DNA of 24,304 bases from a virus: the IMG/VR virus record IMGVR_UViG_3300047177_000043, positions 1-24,304 of that record, one strand, 5' to 3'. Position numbers and translations under genes: made by a program. Shown piece by piece: positions 1-6,978 of this stretch (positions are counted from its first letter, which is position 1; every line of letters begins with the position of its first letter). The notes beneath the pieces were generated by a model that worked only from the letters and a program-made list of their open reading frames with translations, made no database searches and was not told the DNA's origin.

Positions 1-18
1 GTTAGTGACTCAGTAGGA

Positions 19-240
19 TTATTTTTTTCCTGATAAGAATAGTCTGTTGACTATCCATACTCTCCAGACAACTCCCTCTATATTAGAAAACTTCTCTGAT
101 AGGTAGGCTATCTCGCTACTGTGGATATCTCCCTTTTTTCTGATCGCCTTTAACAATTTTCTTATTTTAAAAAAAGTGACCACCACTGTGCTCAAAATCC
201 CCAGTAGGAGAAATATAATTGTATAGAGTATCCAAATCAT
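19..240 (-). CDS. Small single-pass membrane / coiled-coil protein
   Basis: A 73-residue protein with a strongly hydrophobic N-terminus (residues about 2-24, ILYTIIFLLLGILSTVVVTFF), then a basic stretch (KIRKLLKAIRKK) and a short helical segment ending in NIEGVVWRVW. The hydrophobic segment followed by lysines suggests one membrane span with the tail in the cytoplasm. The IEGVVWR ending closely matches RIEGAIWRNW in the 56-residue product at 16234-16404, so the two form a subgroup of the small membrane/coiled-coil family seen throughout this window. It lies on the strand opposite the virion genes, downstream of the zinc-binding gene at 257-550. Function is unknown; holin-like, antiholin or superinfection-exclusion roles are possible but unsupported. 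Confidence 0.6.
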   Translation of the reverse strand: MIWILYTIIFLLLGILSTVVVTFFKIRKLLKAIRKKGDIHSSEIAYLSEKFSNIEGVVWRVWIVNRLFLSGKK

Positions 241-256
241 CTTTAAAGAGTGTCGA

Positions 257-550
257 TTAGTTGAGACAGGTAGCTATGATATTCCACTGATTGCATCCTC
301 TCTCTCCATATAAAACGTGATCCTTAGGTATCTTGTTTGTAAAAAGATAATCATTTTTTTGCTTTAAGTGTCCTATTTTAGCACATTTCTCACCACAATA
401 TTTCCATCTATTTGGCGCTAGTTTCTTTCTGCACTCTTTGCAGTATTTAATAACCTTTTTTTTAGACGCATAAACGCATTTATAGCAAAGGTGTGATCCT
501 AATAGGTAGTCCTCTTCTTTTTTCTCTATATTGCATTTTAAACAGATCAT
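257..550 (-). CDS. Small zinc-ribbon-type protein
   Basis: A 97-residue, lysine-rich protein with two CxxC-based metal sites. The first is C3-x2-C6 with C22-x2-C25; the second is C37-x2-C40 with C52-x3-C56, the latter in the common form CKEC...YCGEKC. Eight spaced cysteines in the first 56 residues strongly suggest two zinc-binding knuckles. The remainder is polar, with no visible HNH or other nuclease catalytic motif. Small zinc-ribbon proteins in phages may bind nucleic acid or modulate transcription; which applies here cannot be told. It is on the minus strand, directly upstream of the small membrane protein gene at 19-240, and diverges from the scaffold-like gene. Confidence 0.6.
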   Translation of the reverse strand: MICLKCNIEKKEEDYLLGSHLCYKCVYASKKKVIKYCKECRKKLAPNRWKYCGEKCAKIGHLKQKNDYLFTNKIPKDHVLYGERGCNQWNIIATCLN

Positions 551-675
551 TTTTAGTAAAATTTAAATTTTATTTTGATATTAAATTTTTTCTGATTACG
601 GTCAAGAAAAGAGAGATTATTTTTTAAGATTTCTCTAGTTGGCAGATATGTCCTCGCCAGACAAAGGAAAAATTT

Positions 676-1428
676 ATGGAAGATGTCGAAAACCAAGGCA
701 GTGAAGTAGAGGCGATCGCCGCGCCTGAGACGGAAACCCAACATGATACTTCTATTCAAGAGAGTCTTCGAGATACCTCGCAAGAGCGTAATTGGAGACA
801 GCTTCGAAGAGAAAATAGCGAACTAAAAAGACAGGCAGAGTTGCACGCTGAGTTGCTTCGTACTATAGCTTCTCAAAATACAGCTCCTAAAGCTCCAAAA
901 GAGGTTGAAGAAAACTACTTAGATGAAATCGAAAGGGAGGAGTACGTTCCTGGACCGAAAGTAGCTAAGGGTATTAAGCGACTGAAAGAGGAGTTTAAGA
1001 GAGACCTTGAAGAGGTAAAAAATGAGTATCGCCTAAGAGCTCAAAACGATGCTTATTCAGACCTTAAGAGGGAAATGCCCGATCTTGAAGATGTCGTTAA
1101 TCATGAAACCCTAGAATTAGTCAAAAAAACGAACCCTAGGCTTGCTCAGACATGGGTAGGAAAAAGTGATTATGAAATTTATATAAACGCTTATCCCTAC
1201 ATAAAAAATTCAGGTTTATTGAACCAAGTTTCAGATGAGAGGATGTCTAAAGAAGTTGACAAAAGAATAGAGCAGAATAAAAAAACTGTTCCTTCTCCTC
1301 ATGTAAATAGCAAGAGGCCCATTGTTCAGCTTTTTGATGCCGCCCGTCTCTCAGAAGAGCGTAAACAACTCTTCGCTGAAATGAATCACTATGCTTCTAG
1401 GGCAGGTTCGGTTCCTTTTATGGGATAA
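676..1428 (+). CDS. Scaffold-like protein preceding the capsid gene
   Basis: A 250-residue, highly charged protein with no hydrophobic segment. Residues 1-35 are acidic (EDVENQGSEVEAIAAPETE), residues about 37-65 are coiled-coil-like (RENSELKRQAELHAELL), and a second helical stretch runs from about 95 to 125 (KGIKRLKEEFKRDLEEVKNE). The C-terminal region after about 210 is more basic. It ends 5 bases before the major capsid gene, the classic scaffold position. Helical, charged scaffolds are poorly conserved in sequence, so the call rests on composition and position. A capsid-assembly protease is unlikely, since no catalytic motif is visible. The start is supported by AAAGGA about 8 bases upstream. 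Confidence 0.65.
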   Translation: MEDVENQGSEVEAIAAPETETQHDTSIQESLRDTSQERNWRQLRRENSELKRQAELHAELLRTIASQNTAPKAPKEVEENYLDEIEREEYVPGPKVAKGIKRLKEEFKRDLEEVKNEYRLRAQNDAYSDLKREMPDLEDVVNHETLELVKKTNPRLAQTWVGKSDYEIYINAYPYIKNSGLLNQVSDERMSKEVDKRIEQNKKTVPSPHVNSKRPIVQLFDAARLSEERKQLFAEMNHYASRAGSVPFMG

Positions 1429-1433
1429 AACTT

Positions 1434-1709
1434 ATGACAGTAGGTATTAATACGCTGCCTCCTCAGGTGCAGAAGCGTTACAATGCAAAACTTCTGTCGA
1501 CTCCGGAGCGCAACTTAGTTCACATGCTATTTGCAACTCCGGTTGAACTTCCTGATAATCAGGGGTTCATAGATCGACAGAGTAGATATGATAGATTGGA
1601 GTTATTTCCAACTCCTTTAGACGATAGTCAGGTAAATCCTCCTAGCCAACAACTCAATCGAGTAGATGTCGATACATTTGGCAGTCGACATATTAGTGAT
1701 CTCTTACTT
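1434..1709 (+). CDS. Major capsid protein, exon 1 (N4-gp56-like)
   Basis: N-terminal part of the major capsid protein, about 92 codons. Features typical of N4-gp56-type capsids are visible: LLSTPERNLVHMLFATP (family pattern around PNLV...F), then an arginine-rich strand (FIDRQSRYDRLELFPTPL), then RVDVDTFGSRHISD (compare VxQYGxYVxISD). Homology stops after HISDLLL, and the unspliced frame ends at TAA 1719-1721. The rest of the protein resumes in exon 2, about 750 bases downstream. The 5' splice site is placed after T1709 because UACUU could pair with GAGUA at 1721-1725, giving the U-G pair typical of group I introns; a site at 1705 is also possible. Confidence 0.75.
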
Positions 1710-2464
1710 TGTGCCGCGTAAGAGTATATGCCACTTATATTGTTTTGACAAGACAGGTGACAATCACTAACGAGGATTAACATTGAGTCCTCGATAAATC
1801 CGCTCTGATTGAGGTGGAAGCCCTAACGTAAAGTCGAGGGTGACACTGGCGAAGATAATAAAGGACCACGATGATTAAGTTGTTTAAGTTTTTGATAACA
1901 TTCTTCTCGAATAGCTTGGAAGGCTGGAGTCACTCTTCTTCCACCTGCTTTTCCAGTAAATGTTTTTCTAAATTCTTGAATAATGATGGCGTGTTGCTGC
2001 TTAATGATCAAATGGGGGATAAGAAGAGGGATAAGTTGATCCAGAGATTCTCTTGTGGTGTACCATTCATAAGAATCTTTCCATTTTGGGTTAACCTTAT
2101 TCCTGTTTCTGTAAACAATATTTCCTCCGAATTTAATTTTAATCCAGTTAATTACTTCTTGATTGGTATTAACAATTTGAATTCTTGGAAAAAAGTTTTT
2201 ACAATAGCCTTCCATTCTGTATTGAATGTAAATGCTTCCTTCTCCGTCGATCATACCAGCCAAATAGCCAATTTCAAAATCAGTCCACATTTTTTCACCA
2301 AAATTTCTGGGTTTTTCTCTGAAATTATAAATGAATTAATATTTATTGTCACGCTAAACGACTTAGGCGAGTGGAATTCCGAAAGGAATATACGAAAGTC
2401 TGATCTTGCGACGAAAGCGCAAGAGGGAGATTCGAAGAAGTCTCCCCGCTCACAAATTATTGTG
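1710..2464 (+). ncRNA. Group I intron 1 in the capsid gene
   Basis: This stretch splits the capsid reading frame and shows group I core architecture near its 3' end. A P7-like pair joins GACTT 2360-2364 to AAGTC 2396-2400. Between them a P8-like hairpin, ATTCC 2376-2380 with GGAAT 2385-2389, is closed by a GAAA tetraloop. A P9-like hairpin, TCTTGCG 2404-2410 with CGCAAGA 2418-2424, follows, then two further hairpins up to about 2466. Near the 5' end CGAGGA 1771-1776 pairs with TCCTCG 1788-1793 (P2-like), and CCCT 1821-1824 with AGGG 1837-1840. Borders are uncertain by about 10 bases; the 3' site could be 2464, 2466 or 2475. Confidence 0.75.
1823..2290 (-). CDS. LAGLIDADG homing endonuclease, antisense to intron 1
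   Basis: A 155-residue protein carrying one LAGLIDADG motif, LAGMIDGEG at residues 10-18. The motif's D15 or E17 would be the metal-binding acidic residue, and GSIYIQYR follows as the first beta strand. One motif implies a homodimeric enzyme that cuts an intron-less allele of the capsid gene and so drives intron homing. Later segments (RIQIVNTNQEVINWIKIKFG, YEWYTT, LIPHLIIKQQHA) match the layout of single-motif members. The gene runs opposite to the capsid gene and intron. Its last codons lie across the P5-like region of the intron, so its C-terminus (SSPVSPSTLR) is constrained by intron structure. GGTG upstream of ATG 2290 may be the ribosome site. Confidence 0.85.
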   Translation of the reverse strand: MWTDFEIGYLAGMIDGEGSIYIQYRMEGYCKNFFPRIQIVNTNQEVINWIKIKFGGNIVYRNRNKVNPKWKDSYEWYTTRESLDQLIPLLIPHLIIKQQHAIIIQEFRKTFTGKAGGRRVTPAFQAIREECYQKLKQLNHRGPLLSSPVSPSTLR

Positions 2465-3060
2465 AGTCATAAAAGTAACAGTTTGCCAGTGTTAAACTCA
2501 GCGGCTGCCCGTCTAGGACAGGCTTTGAGAGAGACTCAGGATGTGTTAGTACGTGATAATCTTGAAAGCACTGCCAGCGTAATTAATTGCGTAAATGGTG
2601 GTAATGGCGATCTTCCGACAGAAATGTCGTTAGAAGACGTTGATGATGTAGTAACTGTGCTACAAAATAATTCGGGTGAGTACATCACCAATATGATAGA
2701 GGCAGAGGATAAATTCTCGACCTCTGCGATTGGCGATTCCTATGGATGTATGTTAACGACCAGGATGATTCCTGTTCTTAACCAAATCTCTGGGTTCACT
2801 CGTAAACAATTTTACCCAAACCAGACTCGTACGTTAAGTACGGAATGGGGTGGTGTCAATAACGTTAGATTTTTCATCTCTGAGCAGGGTAGTGTTTCTC
2901 CAAATGCTAGCTTACTTGGAAATGATGTGGCTAACTGTTTTGTATCTGCTAAAGAGGGGTATAAAGTTGTATGGCAAGCCGGAGGCAAGAGTAGATTTAT
3001 TTACTTGCCACCTGGATATAACAACGACCCATGTATAAACCAAAATTTTAATGTACATGT
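2465..3060 (+). CDS. Major capsid protein, exon 2 (N4-gp56-like)
   Basis: The central and largest part of the capsid protein, about 198 codons. LPVLNSAAARLGQALRETQD matches the family segment DPVLNEAAxxLGxQAxxTxD; VRDNLESTASVINC follows as in RDxLxSTAS. Further family-like parts are LTTRMIPVLNQISGF, FYPNQTRTLSTEWGGVNNVRFF and NCFVSAKEGYKVVWQAGGKSRFI, leading to DPCINQNFNVHV. The upstream part of the same open frame (1871 to about 2464) is intron and not capsid. The frame remains open past the probable 3' border to 3106, but KSEVIGLEAYDYAA no longer looks like capsid. Exact ends rest on phase matching with exons 1 and 3; 3072 is an alternative 3' end. Confidence 0.75.
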
Positions 3061-3569
3061 AAAATCCGAAGTAATTGGCTTGGAAGCCTACGATTACGCA
3101 GCGTAATTATGGTTACAAGGCGGAAGGGATTGAATAATCGTATCGATTATGTTAAAATATTCAGAAAACAAAGGTTTGTTTATGGATAATTTTATAAAAA
3201 AACATGTAGATACTGTTGTTATTTTAGGAGGAATAATTTCCTCTATTTTATGGATGAATGGAAAATTCAACGATGTGGATGAAAAGTTTTTTAGACTGAC
3301 TGACAGGCTTTATTCTATTGAGAATAGGGTAACAAAAATAGAAACTGTTTTAATCATGAAAAGCATTTATCCCTCAGAGTTATCATGTTCTGAAAAGATT
3401 ACAATCTCGCCGTGATCGACTAAACCTTTGGACTCCGATAAGGAGATGTGATAGTCAAAGCTACAGAGGAAACCTGTAGAGAGCGATTCGAAGCGGTCGC
3501 TCCGCCTAGCAATAGGTCAGTAAGCACGCTGTTGCTGAAAGTAATAGAATGGTTAAGACATACAGCAGG
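3061..3569 (+). ncRNA. Group I intron 2 in the capsid gene
   Basis: A second intron-like interruption close to the capsid C-terminus. The 3' core has a P7-like pair GACTA 3418-3422 with TAGTC 3452-3456, and an enclosed P8-like hairpin CTCC 3433-3436 with GGAG 3442-3445. A P9-like hairpin CTACAG 3461-3466 with CTGTAG 3474-3479 follows, then GAGCGA 3481-3486 with TCGCTC 3497-3502. The order is the same as in intron 1, which supports the call. Ending exon 2 after T3060 and starting exon 3 at A3570 preserves the frame (GT|A, valine). An alternative 5' site after T3072 would allow AAGU to pair with GCUU in the intron. It contains no endonuclease gene but a small membrane protein gene. Confidence 0.7.
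3182..3415 (+). CDS. Small membrane / coiled-coil protein inside intron 2
   Basis: A 77-residue product from ATG 3182, chosen over ATG 3149 because AAAGG lies about 8 bases before it. After MDNFIKKHVD comes a hydrophobic span (TVVILGGIISSILWM, residues about 11-25), then a heptad-like helix (FRLTDRLYSIENRVTKIETVL). This is the same design as the many small membrane proteins of this window, although the DFHGRLC tail is lacking. Its final codons (ITISP) run up to the intron P7 region at 3418. It sits where an intron endonuclease gene would be expected but shows no nuclease motif. Function unknown. Confidence 0.55.
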   Translation: MDNFIKKHVDTVVILGGIISSILWMNGKFNDVDEKFFRLTDRLYSIENRVTKIETVLIMKSIYPSELSCSEKITISP

Positions 3570-3642
3570 ATGCTCCTTTTATCAGGGGCAATGTATCACA
3601 AACGATCTTTGGGTTCAAAACCTTAGATCAACAGGAATATAG
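3570..3642 (+). CDS. Major capsid protein, exon 3 (C-terminus)
   Basis: About 24 codons that complete the capsid protein. CSFYQGQCITNDLWVQNLRST resembles the usual C-terminal pattern of N4-gp56-like capsids, WKxxFAAxILNDxWxxxLRS. The upstream part of the same open frame (3448-3569) lies in the intron core and has no capsid similarity. Joined with exon 2 it gives DPCINQNFNVHV-CSFYQGQCITNDLWV, whose spacing roughly matches the family. The spliced protein would be about 315 residues, a normal length for this family. TAG is at 3640-3642. Confidence 0.65.
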
Positions 3643-3651
3643 GAGGAAAAG

Positions 3652-4719
3652 ATGTTACCATATTCGTTTATCGGATCAGGTTCATATTTGAACTCTGCTA
3701 CGCCTGTTGCTCAAAATATTGCGCTCAATGATACTCCCGATTTTTTTTATGTCAAGAATATAACAAATTGGGGAAGCGCAAGTACGGCGGATGCAGCTAT
3801 TTATAGTGAGTTTTACAACTCTACTATGACTCCTGGTTCTTATTTAGGCCTGGGACAAAATAGCAGCGCGACGCCTGCGAGCGTAACAACCTATGCGACT
3901 CAAGGAGCAACTGGAGGATTTACTTGGATTAATCCAAATAATCCCCCTTCCTATCCAGCTTTGACAGCTACGGCAATTAATAACTCTACCTTTGTTGTCT
4001 CTATGGCTAATACCAGTGGCATCTCAGTAGGTGATATTGTTCGTATTACTACTCCAACTGGAATGAATCAAATAGGTGGATTGACGTTCCAAGTCACAGC
4101 TGTAAGCGCAAACACAAGTATAACACTGGGGTATATGGCCTCTGCTGTTGCTGCTGGTTTATCGATTGCAGCTAGTGCTACTGGAGCAATAGTTAGAAAA
4201 GTTGTGCCAAATTTATTCTATCCTAGAAAAAAATCTGTTCTCTATGTGACTCAGGCCACACAGGCAACTGTCTATTTTTCTGAGCAGAATGACTTTACAC
4301 CGGGAGAAATTGTAGATTTTACAATTCCAACTCCCTATGGAATGACACAGCTTAGTTATCTAACAGATAGTACAACTCCGGCCCGTGTTTTATCGGTTAC
4401 AAATTCGGCGACAGTCTCGTCTATTGTAATCAATGTAAATACGACTGGATTTACGCCATTTGTCTATCCGACATCTGCTGCAATTATTACAGCAATCAAT
4501 AGCCCGGCAACGTGCTATCCTGCTGGCTCTGGCATTGTTCCATTAAATGGAAGTGCAACGACTCCGTTGTCTCCTCCAGGAACAAACCTACTAGATGCTT
4601 TTGATAATCGAAATCAATATTTTATGAATATTGGTCTCAGTGTTGTTGGAGCTGCTAGTTGTACAATGCAATGGGCTGCTTGGAAGGGAGATTACTCTTC
4701 TGCTCTAAGTAACGCATAA
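3652..4719 (+). CDS. Putative head decoration / virion surface protein
   Basis: A 355-residue protein rich in Ser, Thr, Ala, Gly and Asn and predicted to be mostly beta. Residues about 115-175 (ATAINNSTFVVSMANTSGISVGDIVRI...GGLTFQVTAV) look like the small beta module seen in many phage structural proteins, where 'feature X occurs on entering a context' strands repeat. There is no signal peptide or membrane segment. A strong ribosome site (GGAGGA) lies 5 bases before ATG, and the gene follows the capsid stop by 9 bases, so it is probably made in high amounts. A decoration or head-fibre role is inferred from position directly after the capsid gene; I do not recognise a named family. Confidence 0.6.
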   Translation: MLPYSFIGSGSYLNSATPVAQNIALNDTPDFFYVKNITNWGSASTADAAIYSEFYNSTMTPGSYLGLGQNSSATPASVTTYATQGATGGFTWINPNNPPSYPALTATAINNSTFVVSMANTSGISVGDIVRITTPTGMNQIGGLTFQVTAVSANTSITLGYMASAVAAGLSIAASATGAIVRKVVPNLFYPRKKSVLYVTQATQATVYFSEQNDFTPGEIVDFTIPTPYGMTQLSYLTDSTTPARVLSVTNSATVSSIVINVNTTGFTPFVYPTSAAIITAINSPATCYPAGSGIVPLNGSATTPLSPPGTNLLDAFDNRNQYFMNIGLSVVGAASCTMQWAAWKGDYSSALSNA

Positions 4720-4724
4720 ATTGA

Positions 4725-4760
4725 AGCAGCCTTGTTTTTATACAGGGCTGCTTTTTCTTT
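4725..4760 (+). terminator. Rho-independent terminator after the head gene block
   Basis: AGCAGCCTTG 4725-4734 pairs with CAGGGCTGCT 4743-4752 (ten pairs, one G-U) around an 8-base loop, followed by a T-rich run to 4760. It lies six bases after the stop of the 3652-4719 gene and directly before the 3' end of the convergent minus-strand gene. Confidence 0.85.
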
Positions 4761-5361
4761 ACATTCCAAAAAAATTATTATCTTTAAGAACTTTATATAA
4801 TGAAGGAGATTTTTCTTTATTTTCCTTAACCCATTTAAAAAATAGGTAGGGATTGATTAGGTATAATCCAAAATCATTGATGAAGAAGAAGTCTTCTTTA
4901 GAATCAGATCTTAATAATTTATATATTATTGATCTAACTGTTGTTGGTTTTATTTTTTTATAAATCCTTTTAAAGTCTTCTATTAATATGTAATCAGTGT
5001 GGGGATTATGTTCTGTATGTGAAGGATTTAGATACTCCTCTTTTAGTTTTTCCATTCCAAAGAAATCATTTTCTATAATTCTTTTTTTTAAATTGATTTT
5101 GACATTGCAATTTAGAATTTTTTTAAAAAATTGATAGGGTTGTATTATATGTCTAGAATAATCAAAAAAATCTAGCCAGTGATTTAATGTAGATTGACTA
5201 AAAATTGGATACTTTTCAAGGAAAAGAGAGAAAGTTAGAAAATCTTTATAAGGATCAAATTCTTTTTCCTCTATTTCTTCTTCGCTTTCTTTTTTCTGCT
5301 CTAATTCTACGATCATTTCTTCAAGAAGTTTTACAATAGATTCTCTTTCTGTAATCTGCAT
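4759..5361 (-). CDS. Unknown protein with two related helical segments
   Basis: A 200-residue protein when started at ATG 5361 (MQITERES), preferred over ATG 5379 because AGGAGG lies 5 bases before it. Residues about 1-40 form an acidic helix (LLEEMIVELEQKKESEEEIEEK). The rest seems to contain two similar units. The first is FLTFSLFLEKYPIFSQSTLNHWL...IIQPYQFFKKIL; the second is ILIEDFKRIYKKIKPTTVRSII...LYLINPYLFFKWV. Each resembles a small helix-turn-helix-like unit followed by an aromatic PYxFFK segment, and each block is followed by NDFFGM or NNFFGM. A DNA-binding or regulatory role is conceivable but not shown. The gene is an antisense island among virion genes, convergent with the head gene block. 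Confidence 0.55.
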   Translation of the reverse strand: MQITERESIVKLLEEMIVELEQKKESEEEIEEKEFDPYKDFLTFSLFLEKYPIFSQSTLNHWLDFFDYSRHIIQPYQFFKKILNCNVKINLKKRIIENDFFGMEKLKEEYLNPSHTEHNPHTDYILIEDFKRIYKKIKPTTVRSIIYKLLRSDSKEDFFFINDFGLYLINPYLFFKWVKENKEKSPSLYKVLKDNNFFGM

Positions 5362-5392
5362 ATCTCCTCCTATTTCCATTCAAAATAAAAGT

Positions 5393-5421
5393 TTGTATAC
5401 TAGTTAAATTTTTCTTTAATA
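5393..5421 (+). promoter_or_regulatory. Possible promoter for the connector/tail genes
   Basis: TTGTAT 5393-5398 and TTAATA 5416-5421 are separated by 17 bases, upstream of the strong ribosome site AGGAG and ATG 5454. A new promoter is expected here because a terminator and a minus-strand gene separate this block from the head genes. In AT-rich DNA such matches are frequent. Confidence 0.35.
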
Positions 5422-5453
5422 CCATGAAAAAAAGATCATGAGGAGAAAAATTT

Positions 5454-5852
5454 ATGCAGGTTATTCAACTAAATAAAAAAAAGTATATCCACGCTACTGC
5501 TACACAAAGAGCTGAGGTTGAAGAAAAAATTAAAAAAATGAGGAAAGAGGATGAAAAGCCTGTAAAGGGCATGTTTGAGTTTGTAGATGCAGGAGGTGGC
5601 TGGTTCGATTTCTCCTATAGAAAATATAAGCAGCCAATTGACATTTATAAAATTGTTCACGGTGAGATTTGTGAGATTCCCTGGGGAATCGTTAAACATC
5701 TAAATAATCTTTTTGTAAAAGTTAGAATGATGCCTAAACAACTCGATGAAAATGGTAGGGCACTAGGTTTGCTTCCTGTCACTAGGAGGTCTAGAACCAA
5801 ATTCACGCCAATAGAGTGTTTACCCGAAGATCTTGTAAGAGAGAATTCTTGA
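5454..5852 (+). CDS. Conserved phage protein, probable head-tail joining
   Basis: A 132-residue soluble protein. The N-terminal third is basic and helical (ATATQRAEVEEKIKKMRKEDEK). The middle carries a distinctive stretch, GMFEFVDAGGGWFDFSYRKY, then a likely beta segment (IDIYKIVHGEICEIPWGIVKHLNN) and a basic C-terminus (RRSRTKFTP). I associate this FEF.DAGGGWF.FS pattern with a small protein found between capsid and connector genes in podovirus-like phages, but cannot name a family. It is followed after 4 bases by the connector gene at 5857. AGGAG lies 8 bases before the ATG. Role inferred from position. Confidence 0.6.
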   Translation: MQVIQLNKKKYIHATATQRAEVEEKIKKMRKEDEKPVKGMFEFVDAGGGWFDFSYRKYKQPIDIYKIVHGEICEIPWGIVKHLNNLFVKVRMMPKQLDENGRALGLLPVTRRSRTKFTPIECLPEDLVRENS

Positions 5853-5856
5853 TCTT

Positions 5857-6978
5857 ATGGCTATTGTTACTCTGAATGCAATCATTGGTAAAATTAGAAG
5901 ATTGACAGGCAGTTCGGACCCTTTACAGCTGCCCGACACAATTTTAATAGGCGGTTACCCTTATGCTACGAGTATATCCGATTATATTAACAGCTTCTAT
6001 AGTTATGATTTTCCCTCTGAATTTAGGTCTTTAAAACTAAAGGATGTCTATTCTTTTAACACTGTTCAGGGAATAGACGTCTATCCATTTAATTCAGAGC
6101 AATACACGACTGTAGAGATGCCCTGTTATTGCATGAAGAGAGAAATGCAACTCTTTAATGATCCCTGGTCGTTTTATGGAGTCAATTACAATTGGCAAAC
6201 ACAGACTAACTTTGACTATGGAGATAATAGCTCTGGTCCTTATTCGGGATTTTTAAGTGCGATTCCGCTAATTAGGAGTGTCAATAACAATCCTAGCGTG
6301 GCAGCTACTCCTAATATTACTCCACAATCTACCAATGGAGTTACTATCTATCCTACTCAAGGATATTCTGGTTATCCAGTAGGGAGAGTCCAAAATGTAT
6401 TGATAACGGCTAATACTTCTACCGGTACGGTGAATGTAACTGATGATGGTTTAGGTAATTTAATAGGTGATTGTTATTCAGGAACCATTAACTACCAAAC
6501 TGGAGAAATCAGTAATTTAATTTTTGGTACGGTAAGCAGTCCTATCTCTATCCCTTCGGGAAATTTTATACAGTGTCAATACAATCCAGTTCAGGAGTCT
6601 ATTCCTCTTAGCATTATGTTTTTTCAAAATCAATTTACTGTAAGACCTGTCCCTGATCAGGGTTACACGATTGAACTCATTGCTTATAGACAACCCTCTC
6701 AAGCTCTTCTTACGCAGTCGGCAAATACGGGAACTCCTGAACTCTCTGAGTGGTGGGAGTGTATTGCAATTGGAGCTTCTAAAAAGATATTTGAAGATCG
6801 TCTAGACATGGATGGAGCAGCAATGATGGATAAGATGTTACAAGAAAGATATCAAATTGCCTATACCAGGACCTATGCGCAGCTAGGAAAACAACGAGTC
6901 AATACGATTTATCAGGATCAATTAGCAGGTAATTATGCAGGCAGTGGTTTCGGTTTTGGATCAGGAGGAAGCATATGA
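5857..6978 (+). CDS. Putative head-tail connector / adaptor protein
   Basis: A 373-residue protein. The N-terminus (TLNAIIGKIRRLTGSSDPLQLPDTILIGGYPYATSISDYIN) is helical and typical in style of ring-forming adaptor proteins that sit under the portal. The central part (residues about 85-235) is beta-rich with Gly/Asn/Thr loops. The C-terminal third (ELSEWWECIAIGASKKIFEDRLDMDG...MLQERYQIAYTRT) is again helical, as in adaptor helices, and ends in a Gly/Ser-rich tail (GSGFGFGSGG). It overlaps the next gene by four bases (ATGA), so the two are translationally coupled. No specific named family is claimed. Confidence 0.6.
   Translation: MAIVTLNAIIGKIRRLTGSSDPLQLPDTILIGGYPYATSISDYINSFYSYDFPSEFRSLKLKDVYSFNTVQGIDVYPFNSEQYTTVEMPCYCMKREMQLFNDPWSFYGVNYNWQTQTNFDYGDNSSGPYSGFLSAIPLIRSVNNNPSVAATPNITPQSTNGVTIYPTQGYSGYPVGRVQNVLITANTSTGTVNVTDDGLGNLIGDCYSGTINYQTGEISNLIFGTVSSPISIPSGNFIQCQYNPVQESIPLSIMFFQNQFTVRPVPDQGYTIELIAYRQPSQALLTQSANTGTPELSEWWECIAIGASKKIFEDRLDMDGAAMMDKMLQERYQIAYTRTYAQLGKQRVNTIYQDQLAGNYAGSGFGFGSGGSI

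Noticed and set aside
553-783. Minus-strand frame of 76 codons overlapping the scaffold-like start
   Set aside because: It overlaps the better supported 676 gene, lacks a clear ribosome site and shows no recognisable composition.
1871-2464. Long plus-strand frame running into capsid exon 2, which would give a 411-residue protein
   Set aside because: The first about 198 codons are the reverse complement of the LAGLIDADG gene and the intron core, with no capsid similarity; the frame is open by chance.
3448-3569. Start of a 64-residue protein containing capsid exon 3
   Set aside because: This part overlaps the P8 to P9.1-like hairpins of intron 2, and only the last 24 codons look like capsid.
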